Shown piece by piece: positions 26,506-34,286 of a stretch of DNA of 64,000 bases (position 1 is the stretch's first letter; the number at the start of each line of letters is the position of its first letter). The translations under genes and the position numbers were made by a program. The stretch is from Chryseobacterium aurantiacum (GTDB taxonomy: Bacteria; Bacteroidota; Bacteroidia; Flavobacteriales; Weeksellaceae), in contig NZ_PXUE01000001.1 of NCBI RefSeq assembly GCF_003020585.1, positions 1,178,001-1,242,000 of the forward strand, given 5' to 3'. The notes under the pieces were generated by a model. That model did not search any database, was not told where the DNA came from, and saw only the letters and a program-made list of their open reading frames with translations.

Positions 26506-28305
26506 ATGAAAAAAATAGCAGCCATTTGTTTCCTGCTTTTCAATCTTTCCGTTGTAAGTGCTAAAACTATAGAATCAGGAAGTCGTAATACAGAGGAATA
26601 TATCAAATCAGCCGTTATGATTGAAGACAACAGCCGTTCCACATTCGGTTACATTAAAAACGATGATGCTTCTATTCAAAGTAAAATACTTACTCCTGAT
26701 ACTCATCTTACAAATTGCAATCCTCCAAGCCAGTTGTATACTTCCAATGTCACTTCTACCACGGCTACCCTTAACTGGTTGCCATCATCAACGGCACCGA
26801 ATGGAGGATATGTATATAGCTACGGGACTAGCCCAACGATAGGAAGCGCAAATGGGAATACTGTTTCTACAACAGCTAATGCAACCAATTTATTACCTAA
26901 CACCACCTACTACTGGTGGGTATCATCTAATTGTGGATCCGACCAAAGCAGTTGGATTCCAGGAGGATCTTTTATTACTCTTCCTCCTGCGGGTTGCTGG
27001 CAAAAAATAAACGCTGGTTTTCTTCATTCCTTAGGAATAAAAACAGATGGGACACTTTGGACCTGGGGTTTTAATCCTCTAGGAGAATTGGGGGATGGGA
27101 CCACTGTAAGCAGAAGTACTCCAAAACAAATAGGATCGAGTTCGAATTGGCAGAAAATAGCAGCAGCAAAGTATATTTCTTTTGCCATAAAGACTGATGG
27201 AACACTCTGGGGATGGGGAGCGAATTTCTTAAGTCAATTAGGTGACGGAACTACGGTTGCCAAAAATATACCCACACAAATAGGAATTGCTACAGATTGG
27301 GCAGATATTGCCGTGGGGGAGGCGCATACATTAGCCATAAAAACTGATGGTACCCTTTGGGCATGGGGACGTAATTTTTTAGGGCAACTGGGAGATGGGA
27401 CAATAGTCAATAAAACTGTACCTACACAAATAGGAACAGAAACCAATTGGAAAAGTATTGCTGCGGGTAATGATTTTTCTGTGGCCATAAAAACTGATGG
27501 TACCCTTTGGTCTTGGGGTTGGAATTATTATGGACAGCTGGGTAATGGAACATCCGACGGTAAGCATGTACCTACACAAATAGGAACAGAAACTAATTGG
27601 AAAAGTATTGCTACGGGTTACTACCATTGTGCTGCAATAAATACTAATGGAATACTTTACACTTGGGGAGGAAATGAAGAGGGTCAGCTTGGTAATGGAA
27701 CCTTTACAAAAAAATTAATACCTACTGCTGTAGCTGATCAGGTTCAAAGTGTTGATGGAGGATGGTATCATACTGTAGGGATAAAAACATCCGGAAGTAT
27801 ATTTGCTTGTGGCCAAAATTATTTTGGACAGCTAGGTAACAGTACGTCCATAGCTATTCCAAACTGGGTTTCTGTAGGAAATACTAACGATTATAATATT
27901 GTTTCTGCGGGAGGTTCTCATACTTTCGTTATAAATAATGATGGCTTTTTGAAAGCATGTGGAAAGAATGAGGGAGGGAGCTTAGGGGACGGTACCCTTG
28001 CTGAAAGAGCAGAACTCGTTCCTATTGCCTGCACCACGGAGAGTTTAGCAGTGGATGAAGTTTTAACAAAGACAGATCAGCTGAAAGTATATCCAAATCC
28101 GGTACAGGATTACGTAACGGTTTCTTTTGATCAAAAGATTCTTTCGGTAACGGTTTACAATGCAGCAGGGCAGCTGGTACTTACGAAAGCAATCAATGAT
28201 ACTAAAGGAACAATTGATTGTTCTGCTTTCACTTCAGGAGTTTACTTAGTTAAAGTAAATGCAGCGAATGACTTCGTGAAAACGGTAAAAGTGATTAAGC
28301 GATAA
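26506..28305 (+). CDS. T9SS-exported RCC1 protein, short form, 599 aa
   Basis: Residues 1-60 are a signal peptide plus a short segment (TIESGSRNTEEYIK..., NSRSTFGYIKND) homologous to the start of the repeat protein at 28466, not to the other RCC1 genes. Then come a fibronectin type III domain (about 66-162), a single RCC1 propeller (about 165-515) and a T9SS type A sorting domain (525-599). The protein thus looks like a fusion of the NRST-repeat leader with the distal half of a long RCC1 protein. The 80-aa repeats and the first propeller are missing. Secreted; function unknown. Confidence 0.88.
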   Translation: MKKIAAICFLLFNLSVVSAKTIESGSRNTEEYIKSAVMIEDNSRSTFGYIKNDDASIQSKILTPDTHLTNCNPPSQLYTSNVTSTTATLNWLPSSTAPNGGYVYSYGTSPTIGSANGNTVSTTANATNLLPNTTYYWWVSSNCGSDQSSWIPGGSFITLPPAGCWQKINAGFLHSLGIKTDGTLWTWGFNPLGELGDGTTVSRSTPKQIGSSSNWQKIAAAKYISFAIKTDGTLWGWGANFLSQLGDGTTVAKNIPTQIGIATDWADIAVGEAHTLAIKTDGTLWAWGRNFLGQLGDGTIVNKTVPTQIGTETNWKSIAAGNDFSVAIKTDGTLWSWGWNYYGQLGNGTSDGKHVPTQIGTETNWKSIATGYYHCAAINTNGILYTWGGNEEGQLGNGTFTKKLIPTAVADQVQSVDGGWYHTVGIKTSGSIFACGQNYFGQLGNSTSIAIPNWVSVGNTNDYNIVSAGGSHTFVINNDGFLKACGKNEGGSLGDGTLAERAELVPIACTTESLAVDEVLTKTDQLKVYPNPVQDYVTVSFDQKILSVTVYNAAGQLVLTKAINDTKGTIDCSAFTSGVYLVKVNAANDFVKTVKVIKR

Positions 28306-28359
28306 ACATTACTGTTTTAATACAATAGATAAGATCTCTTGAAATTTGAAATCTTTCAA

Positions 28360-28397
28360 AATAGCGCCACTTAAAGAATAAGTGGCGCTATTCTTTA
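28360..28397 (+). terminator. terminator after the third RCC1 gene (loop inverted relative to copy 1)
   Basis: The stem AATAGCGCCACTTA / TAAGTGGCGCTATT is identical to that at 21085, but the loop reads AAGAA instead of TTCTT, so the hairpin core is the exact reverse complement of the copy-1 core. Confidence 0.85.
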
Positions 28398-28409
28398 AAA
28401 ACTAATCAA

Positions 28410-28417
28410 TATTTTTG
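28410..28417 (+). promoter_or_regulatory. -7 box TATTTTTG of the NRST-repeat gene
   Basis: An exact TAnnTTTG match in the same sequence context as 26451-26458, so the promoter regions of the two genes are duplicates. Confidence 0.5.
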
Positions 28418-28465
28418 AATACATTAGGTGAACCAAAAAACAATAACCCCTTACAATTTAAACCC

Positions 28466-28876
28466 ATGAAAAAAATAACAGCTATTTGCTTCCTTCTATT
28501 CAGCCTTTCTGTTATAAATGCACAAATTATAGAATCGGGAAGCCGCAGCACCACAGGCTATATTAAATCAGACGGAACAATTGAAAACAGCAACCGCTCT
28601 ACGGTAGGATACATCAAGTCAGATGGAACGATCGAGAATAAAAATCGCTCAACAATCGGCTACATCAAAAGTGACGGGACCATAGAAAATCAAAACCGTT
28701 CTACAGTTGGGTATGTTAAAAAAAACGGAACAGTAGAAAATAGCAGCCGTTCAACCATTGGGTACATCAAAGATGATGGAACGGTAGAAAATAGTAGTCG
28801 CAGTACGATTGGCTATGCCAGAGGAATCAAAAAAGAATGGGCAGCGGTAGTGTATTTCTTTTTTAAATTAGAATGA
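28466..28876 (+). CDS. small secreted protein with NRSTxGYIK repeats
   Basis: The 136-aa product has a signal peptide (to about residue 20) followed by six tandem 17-aa repeats of the type SNRSTVGYIKSDGTIEN, then a short hydrophobic tail (AAVVYFFFKLE). Similar repeat proteins are common in Bacteroidota and uncharacterised; the regular GYIK/GTIEN strands suggest a small beta-repeat stack. The frame is open 51 bases further upstream, but the ATG at 28466 directly precedes the signal peptide and matches the paralogous start at 26506. No sorting domain is present. Confidence 0.75.
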   Translation: MKKITAICFLLFSLSVINAQIIESGSRSTTGYIKSDGTIENSNRSTVGYIKSDGTIENKNRSTIGYIKSDGTIENQNRSTVGYVKKNGTVENSSRSTIGYIKDDGTVENSSRSTIGYARGIKKEWAAVVYFFFKLE

Positions 28877-28980
28877 TCATCATTGCTTCAAAATAGGTTA
28901 TTTTGATTTCTACAATAATCAACAAATTCTGTTTATTATAACTCAGTATTGAAGGTGTTATGCTGGATTTAAAAATTGCA

Positions 28981-29008
28981 AAAAGCGCTCAATTTGAGCG
29001 CTTTTTTA
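28981..29008. terminator. terminator bordering lipoprotein cassette A
   Basis: AAAAGCGCTC-AATTT-GAGCGCTTTTTT is a perfect hairpin with T/A tracts on both sides. It is base-for-base repeated at 50641-50668 at the same border of cassette B. Confidence 0.85.
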
Positions 29009-29025
29009 TGTGTTTGAAATTTTAC

Positions 29026-29574
29026 TTATTGTTTGGTTAGAATAATATCCTTAGGTAAAGCTTCAGGAACTTGAGTGTTGTAATATGGACATTCGATGGT
29101 TATCATATTACTCCCATAAGCCATTTTCCACGTAAGCTGTGTTTTGGAAGTATCAATGAAATTGATAATAATATTACCTGAAGTATTACAAAGATCAAAA
29201 TCATTATATATTAAAGAGTATTTATCATCTATTTTTCTGATTCTACTTCCTCGTATTTTTGCGAAATTATCAGTAACATTGGTATTATCAAACAATATAA
29301 TTCCATTATTATCTACAACTTTGAACTTACCTATTATGTAATCTTTAAAGTATTTTAAATTATCATTATATTGATTTGTAACCTTTTTAAATGTAATGAA
29401 AACAGTTTTGTTATCCCAAGTGCCTTTCCAAGTGCCCTCATAATATTGTAATTCATTATTGGTATCTTTTAAATAAGCATTTTCAGGAATATCCGTATAG
29501 GTTCTTAAAGGTAATGTTTGTGCATTATTGATAATGCCAACAAAAAAAAGTATAATTAAATATTTGTAATTCAT
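29026..29574 (-). CDS. small exported protein, DUF6705-like, cassette A
   Basis: The 182-aa protein has a signal peptide (MNYKYLIILFFVGIINNAQ) and the pattern of a family of small exported Bacteroidota proteins: LPLRTYTDIPENAYLKDTNN, then YYEGTWKGTWDNKTVFITFKK, a central strand-rich region, and a C-terminal ILTKQ. I recall this as DUF6705, without certainty. It is homologous to three genes at 50686-52384. It lies 18 bases downstream of the variable lipoprotein gene on the same strand, so it is likely cotranscribed with it and may be its partner or immunity protein. Confidence 0.75.
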   Translation of the reverse strand: MNYKYLIILFFVGIINNAQTLPLRTYTDIPENAYLKDTNNELQYYEGTWKGTWDNKTVFITFKKVTNQYNDNLKYFKDYIIGKFKVVDNNGIILFDNTNVTDNFAKIRGSRIRKIDDKYSLIYNDFDLCNTSGNIIINFIDTSKTQLTWKMAYGSNMITIECPYYNTQVPEALPKDIILTKQ

Positions 29575-29592
29575 AATTTTAATATTTATTTA

Positions 29593-30885
29593 TTAACAAG
29601 GTGTTTGAACCACAGATTTAGTATTTTTATCATATTTTAGTTTGGTTGTATTTCCAGTTGATTTATCACTTTTGTAGACTTCCAATCCATCTATTTTTAC
29701 TTTTTCATCCATGAATTGAGTAAACAATTTCTCAACATTATCTTGAGTTAATCCTTTTGAGTCATTTAATTCTGTAAATTTGTCATCATACCAGCTCTGC
29801 CAACTGGATAATGTGCCTGGACCAATACCGAAACTTCCATTACCTGAATATTTTATTATATAATTACCTTGTGATGTAATAACCATGCCATATGCATCAG
29901 TCATTGATCCTTTTGTCTCAGCATTTCTTACACAAGTGGTAAGGAATGTAAAAATATCGGCGGGTGAAAATATTCTCACTATCCCATCTTTACTATCCAA
30001 ATGAGCGTGCATATATCCATAGTACTTATTTCCATGTGGAAATTTTAAATTGTCATTATTATTTGACAAAGGTTCATAATTTGTTTTTGGTTGTCCATAA
30101 GCTGCAGAAAAACCAGTTTCCTTATCCTTATCAAATATTTCTTTCTTATCAATTTCTGCAACCTTTGCTTTAAATTCTGTGTTTTGGTTCTGCTCTTTCA
30201 TTTTCTCACAAGGATTTGTAGTATTGGGTGTATTCGGGTTGCTCCCACCGCTACCCCCATCGGTAAAGTCGCCATTTCCGCCACCCATGTCGTGCCCACC
30301 GTTACCTCCCGGATCATCAAACGGGTCAGGCTTGGTAAGCTGTGGTTTCTTGACAATAATGATAACATATCCTACGTTGATGGGATTGTTACTGTCATTA
30401 CGTGAAACCGTCTTGGCGCTATAATGATTTTGGAAGGTCTTTATCAGGAAAGAACGGTCAGGGTGATTGTCCTTGTATACATCAAAGTAAAGAAAATCCC
30501 TTTCTTCATTTATCACACCGCCTATTACTGCGGTTACCTTTCCGTCTGTAAGCATGGGGAACATTAATAGCTTTCTTCCATTCTCCAGATCCATGTTCTG
30601 GGAGGAAACACTAAGATCCACGGTTCCATATTTGTTTTCCAGTTCGGTTTTCTTTTCCGGATAATTGCTGAAGTAGGCCAGCATGGAGTTGGCAAAGGGG
30701 AGTGCGTAGTTGTTGGATTCTGCATTTTTGGAAAGACTTCTTTCCTTTTCAAAGCGCTCAAAAAAGGCAATTTTTTCCTTTTGTGCTTGCTCTGTGCCTG
30801 TCAGCATCTCATCTGTTCTGCAGGAATTGAGTGAAATAGATAATGTGGCGAGCGCTAAAAGCCCGTAGACTAAATTTTTCTTCAT
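29593..30885 (-). CDS. lipoprotein with constant N-terminus and JAMM-like variable C-terminus (A)
   Basis: Residues 1-19 are a lipoprotein signal (SISLNSC lipobox). Residues up to about 225, including a Gly/Asp/Pro-rich linker (DDPGGNGGHDMGGGNG), are nearly identical to the gene at 52407. From NPCE on, the two are unrelated in DNA, yet both carry a GYxHxH-x(8-11)-FSxxD pattern (here GYMHAH then IFSPAD) followed by an Ala-Tyr-Gly strand, reminiscent of JAMM/MPN metallopeptidase zinc sites. The start at 30885 places the signal peptide at the N-terminus; an upstream in-frame start would add 20 charged residues. Likely a surface lipoprotein, perhaps an effector; the function is inferred. Confidence 0.7.
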   Translation of the reverse strand: MKKNLVYGLLALATLSISLNSCRTDEMLTGTEQAQKEKIAFFERFEKERSLSKNAESNNYALPFANSMLAYFSNYPEKKTELENKYGTVDLSVSSQNMDLENGRKLLMFPMLTDGKVTAVIGGVINEERDFLYFDVYKDNHPDRSFLIKTFQNHYSAKTVSRNDSNNPINVGYVIIIVKKPQLTKPDPFDDPGGNGGHDMGGGNGDFTDGGSGGSNPNTPNTTNPCEKMKEQNQNTEFKAKVAEIDKKEIFDKDKETGFSAAYGQPKTNYEPLSNNNDNLKFPHGNKYYGYMHAHLDSKDGIVRIFSPADIFTFLTTCVRNAETKGSMTDAYGMVITSQGNYIIKYSGNGSFGIGPGTLSSWQSWYDDKFTELNDSKGLTQDNVEKLFTQFMDEKVKIDGLEVYKSDKSTGNTTKLKYDKNTKSVVQTPC

Positions 30886-31650
30886 AAGCATTTGTTTTTT
30901 GGTAAATATAACAATTAATTCTTTTTTGTGTGATTTTTTTAACACGGGCTAAAATAAATAATTAATGCGTTACCTCCTTACGGAAATCCGTATGGAAAGA
31001 GAATCTGCAACATATCTGCAAGTGTGTACATGTTGTACCTACTTTACAGGGCAGTTAGCAGGGATAAAATCTTCCCATGAAATTAACTTGAATGGCTGTT
31101 TTTCTTTAGTTTTTTTCGTGTTTATGAAGCTAGTCCTTTCATCATCTCTTCCTGCACCCCGTTCCATAACCCTCTCCAGGGACTATGATAAGGGGTGATA
31201 CCCTCTGAATAAGGGGCTGGAGCCCGTTGGGCAAGTACCTTTAGCCCCTTATGCAACCGGTTCTACCCCCTTGCCTAAGGGGGTATAGGCCGTTAAGAAG
31301 ACCCTCTAGGGGGTTAGGGAAGTGTCTCTAGCCGCTTATACAACTGGTTCTACCCCCTTGGGTAAGGGGGTATTTGTGGTTCCTCAACTGGTTATTGGCA
31401 GTTGGGAAGAACCTCTAGATAGTTGTGGAATTGCCGAGAAGCACTTTGGAACGGCCTGAAATTAGTTTGGGAAGTATCCCGAGGCATTTATACAAATGCT
31501 TCCACCCATTGGATAAGTGGGTATTTGCAGTTCTTCAACTAGTTATCGGCAGTTGGGAAGAAGCTTGAGATAGTTGTAGTGTTATCAGGCGGCACTTTGG
31601 AACGGCTTACAGCTCTTGTAGGGCTGGTTTTAATGAATTTTATGGTTTTT
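30208..31650 (-). repeat. long direct repeat A (constant half of lipoprotein gene plus 5' region)
   Basis: This segment is almost identical to 53052-54480, same orientation, about 22.8 kb away. The identity begins sharply inside the coding sequence at the TCACAAGGATT word (codons for NPCE) and extends through the promoter region and the G/C-rich repeat array. Confidence 0.85.
31140..31640. repeat. degenerate G/C-rich tandem array with hairpins (A)
   Basis: Units of roughly 145-150 bp share GGAAGT..C..AG.C..TTATACAA, TTCTACCCCCTTGGGTAAGGGGGTA, TCAACTGGTTAT-GGCAGTTGGGAAGAA and GCACTTTGGAACGGC. Perfect palindromes ACCCCCTTGCCTAAGGGGGT and ACCCCCTTGGGTAAGGGGGT lie at about 31265-31284 and 31351-31370. 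The composition is far richer in G/C than the surroundings. There is no long ORF; it may be a decayed coding repeat. It lies upstream of the lipoprotein gene and is repeated at 53990-54470. Confidence 0.65.
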
Positions 31651-31702
31651 AAATAAGCCTTGAATGCATTATTTTGCTAAACTCTTGCCTGTAGAAAGCC
31701 AA

Positions 31703-32383
31703 TTAATAATATTCAAACTCTCTTTCTGTTTTTAGCTGTAAAGTTCCCTGATCATCCACTAATTCTTCATAAAGAAAATTACCCTGTGGATCGGACTTTA
31801 TATTTTTATAGGTGAGCTTGTTTTTTTTGTGATTGGCTGCATCCTCAAAAACCAGTCCACTTTTTGCACCATTGGTATAGGTGTAAATAATGATATTATG
31901 AATGGTTTTTCCATTAAAGTTTCCGGTTTCTTCTGTCTTTATAAGGTAGTTATTTGGGTCCAGATATAATAATTTGTTGAGTGATATAGGAGGTGTATCC
32001 ACATTTGAAACTCTTCTATACAGCATATCGGAAACTTTCTCAAAATAGCCTGTAGCACCTACTTCTTTGTTTTCAGCATTCATCGTTTTGAAAGAACGTT
32101 TGGCTTTATTCTTTACATCATAGATAAGAATATCACTGAGCTCTCTTTTGTCCGGAAACTCATTATTGATGCTATTATAGGATTCAACTTTTGTAAGAAA
32201 ACCATCTTTGTCGTAATATGAAATGCTTTTATCAAAGTTCTGATTGGCAAAAGTGACGATCTCCGTAATTTTTTTGGGGTGCCCTTTATAGTTAGAGAAT
32301 TTCAGGTCATTAACAATTGTTTTTTCCTGACAGCTTGCAAGGGTATATAGGACAATAAACAGATAGCTCAATTTTATTTTCAT
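31703..32383 (-). CDS. hypothetical lipoprotein, 226 aa
   Basis: A lipoprotein signal (MKIKLSYLFIVLYTLASC, Cys at 18) is followed by a strand-rich domain containing GHPKKITEIVTFANQ and SISYYDKDGFLTKVESYN, a pattern seen in Bacteroidota YD-repeat-like lipoproteins (toxin-antitoxin-like wording does not apply here). No catalytic motif is seen. It is probably anchored in the periplasm or outer membrane. Monocistronic on available evidence: 163 bases separate it from the next gene upstream, with a hairpin repeat in the gap. Confidence 0.7.
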   Translation of the reverse strand: MKIKLSYLFIVLYTLASCQEKTIVNDLKFSNYKGHPKKITEIVTFANQNFDKSISYYDKDGFLTKVESYNSINNEFPDKRELSDILIYDVKNKAKRSFKTMNAENKEVGATGYFEKVSDMLYRRVSNVDTPPISLNKLLYLDPNNYLIKTEETGNFNGKTIHNIIIYTYTNGAKSGLVFEDAANHKKNKLTYKNIKSDPQGNFLYEELVDDQGTLQLKTEREFEYY

Positions 32384-32497
32384 GGGGTAGGTGTTATGGT
32401 GTTCTATAATTTCCGATAATGCTCAAATATAGGTAAATACATCAGCCTTTTGCTAATCTCTGTCTGTTTTTTCAAATAATGTTTTTGTTATGCCTGC

Positions 32498-32534
32498 GAG
32501 ATAAAATCTCAGAAGTCGGGAGAATTCAGAGAGT
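32498..32534. repeat. dispersed hairpin element, copy 1
   Basis: GAGATAAAATCTCAGAAGTCGGG...ATTCAGAGAG shares its layout with elements at 33111-33147 and 54497-54534 (ATAAAATCTCCGAAGTN5-8GACTTCGGAGAG). This copy is the most degenerate. Confidence 0.5.
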
Positions 32535-32546
32535 TCAAGGAACGGG

Positions 32547-32999
32547 TTATGGCTGTATGACTTCCATGATCATAGTGTATTTGTCTATTCCTTTACCAAA
32601 ACCGTCCGGTATAATCTCTACCGTTTTAAAACCATTCTTTTGATAAAACTCTGCGGTATGCTGTGAGGTTTCAATTTTGTAGGGCAGGGTTGGGTAGTTT
32701 TGTTTTAACAAGTCAATTCTATATTGGGTTAAGGCTCTTCCAATTCCTTTTCCGTGGTAATTGGAGTGTACCATTCCCCAGGATAATCCTGCAACATTGT
32801 TTTGGGCATTTAAAAAGAAACCGCCACATCCTATTACCGGACCATCCATTTTTACTACAAAGTAGTTTTCTTCGGTATCATCATCCAGAAAGCTTTCAAA
32901 GAGCGGTAACTCTTCCGGTGCAAAAAACTTGGGTATATTACTCTTAAAGATTTCGATACAATCTTTTCTGTAAATTTTGGTGTACTGAATGATTTTCAT
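32547..32999 (-). CDS. GNAT-family N-acetyltransferase
   Basis: The 150-aa protein fits the GNAT fold: GCGGFFLN at about 57-64, LSWGMVHSNYHGKGIGRALTQ with the acetyl-CoA-binding G-K-G-I-G-R motif near 85-91, and a C-terminal ETSQHTAEFYQKNGFKTVE segment typical of these enzymes. It transfers an acetyl group from acetyl-CoA to an unknown amine substrate in the cytoplasm. It stands alone between two hairpin repeats. Confidence 0.88.
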   Translation of the reverse strand: MKIIQYTKIYRKDCIEIFKSNIPKFFAPEELPLFESFLDDDTEENYFVVKMDGPVIGCGGFFLNAQNNVAGLSWGMVHSNYHGKGIGRALTQYRIDLLKQNYPTLPYKIETSQHTAEFYQKNGFKTVEIIPDGFGKGIDKYTMIMEVIQP

Positions 33000-33110
33000 G
33001 GCTATTGGTTAAGTAGCATAAAGATACAGCAAAATTCATCATAATAATTTTGCTTTACCTAGATATTGAAATTTCATTTTTTCAAGTATTGCTTTTGGTA
33101 TTGTTGATGG

Positions 33111-33147
33111 GAAATAAGATCTCCGAAATCAGGAGACTTCGGAGAGC
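33111..33147. repeat. dispersed hairpin element, copy 2
   Basis: GAAATAAGATCTCCGAAATC-AGGA-GACTTCGGAGAG folds into a CTCCGAA/TTCGGAG hairpin. See also 32498 and 54497. Confidence 0.6.
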
Positions 33148-33236
33148 GTGAAGCAGGTCATTATTTTCTATACCCCGAAAGGCATGACGTTTTTAAGAAT
33201 AAAATAGACTCTATAATGAACAGAAAAGTGATAAAA

Positions 33237-33704
33237 CTAGTGAACAAGATACCAGATTAAAGCACCAATTCCTGCATAAGCCGTTACTGTGAGAATATCA
33301 GCTATAGGCTGAGAAAAGCGTTTTTCTGCAATTTTATCGGCATTGATCTGGTTCTTATGGAATTTCAGAATCTTTTTAGGTTGATGAACAGGGTGAGCAA
33401 CCAGACTGTCGCTTTCCCAACGGTCCACGATTACTTTATAAGACTTCCCATTCACGTCAATTTTGACATTTTTATTAGGAGCCAGCTTATCCTGAATATT
33501 GACTGGAATAGGCGCTGGTTGTGCGTTCGGTATTTGGGAGTCTGCTGTTGTGCTTTTCATTTGTGCAGAAGCATTATTAACTGCTGCATTCTTTTTGGGC
33601 CCCTGCTGATTGCTAGCAGCAGGATCTACCGGTTTTTTTACCTGATAAGTATAGCAACTGGTAAGTGACAATGATATGATGATGAGATAAAGATTCTTTC
33701 GCAT
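33237..33704 (-). CDS. small lipoprotein, unknown function
   Basis: The 155-aa protein has a lipoprotein signal (LIIISLSLTSC, Cys at 17), then a low-complexity Ala/Pro/Gln linker (to about residue 75), a short strand-rich domain (KNVKIDVNGKSYKVIVDRWESD) and a C-terminal hydrophobic helix (TVTAYAGIGALIWYLV). It may sit in the inner membrane through the C-terminal helix or at the outer membrane through its lipid. I do not recognise the family. Confidence 0.65.
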   Translation of the reverse strand: MRKNLYLIIISLSLTSCYTYQVKKPVDPAASNQQGPKKNAAVNNASAQMKSTTADSQIPNAQPAPIPVNIQDKLAPNKNVKIDVNGKSYKVIVDRWESDSLVAHPVHQPKKILKFHKNQINADKIAEKRFSQPIADILTVTAYAGIGALIWYLVH

Positions 33705-34200
33705 TAGCCAAATTTAACAATTAAACGGAATATTTAGAAGTTTCTTTTGAAAGATGCTGTTTTTTTTAATCCCTGCTGCACAAAATTTCCTGATTTTGAA
33801 CAATATTTTAAAATAATCTTTCATATACACTAAAGGCAGGAAGATTCGGAGAGTAGGATGGAAAAAAATGATTTCAGTATTTTTTTTGATGTCTTGCATA
33901 GTTAGAAAATTTAAGGTCATTAATGATTGATTTCCCCTAACAGCTAATATAAAATAAACAGGTAGAATAATTTATTTTCTAAAGATAAGTTTTAGTAATT
34001 CTACAATTTATAATGAACCTCAGATATTAACAAATACATTGATCTTTATTATTTTTCTAATGGTTTTTAATATTTTGTGTTTAAATAATGTCTAGACACT
34101 CTGAGGTTTAATTCAATGGGCTCTGCCAAAACTCTAATAATAAATTATAATTAAATATTGAAAGTTATTTCAAGCAATATTAATGTTTATATACTAAAAA
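33705..34200. other. non-coding region upstream of the RloAB pair
   Basis: AT-rich. A minus-strand ORF at 33714-33920 has no coding-like features. No RNA or mobile element is recognisable. Confidence 0.4.
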
Positions 34201-34266
34201 TCACATATTGAAGATGTAATTTTTTAAAAAAAACACATTGAAGATGTGATTTTTTCACTACATTTG
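34201..34266 (+). promoter_or_regulatory. rloA promoter with repeated palindromic sites
   Basis: TTG (34238-34240)-N18-TACATTTG (34259-34266) is a good Bacteroidota promoter. Two near-copies of a site, CACATATTGAAGATGTAATTTTTT and ACACATTGAAGATGTGATTTTTT (from 34202 and 34232), each contain the dyad ACAT-N5-ATGT. The second overlaps the -33 box, so a repressor site is plausible. Confidence 0.5.
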
Positions 34267-34286
34267 AGTAATAATTATTTACAAAT

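Noticed and set aside
33714..33920. 68-codon minus-strand ORF in the intergenic region before rloA
   Set aside because: Low-complexity composition dominated by Phe, Ile and Lys, no plausible family and no promoter; probably chance in AT-rich DNA.
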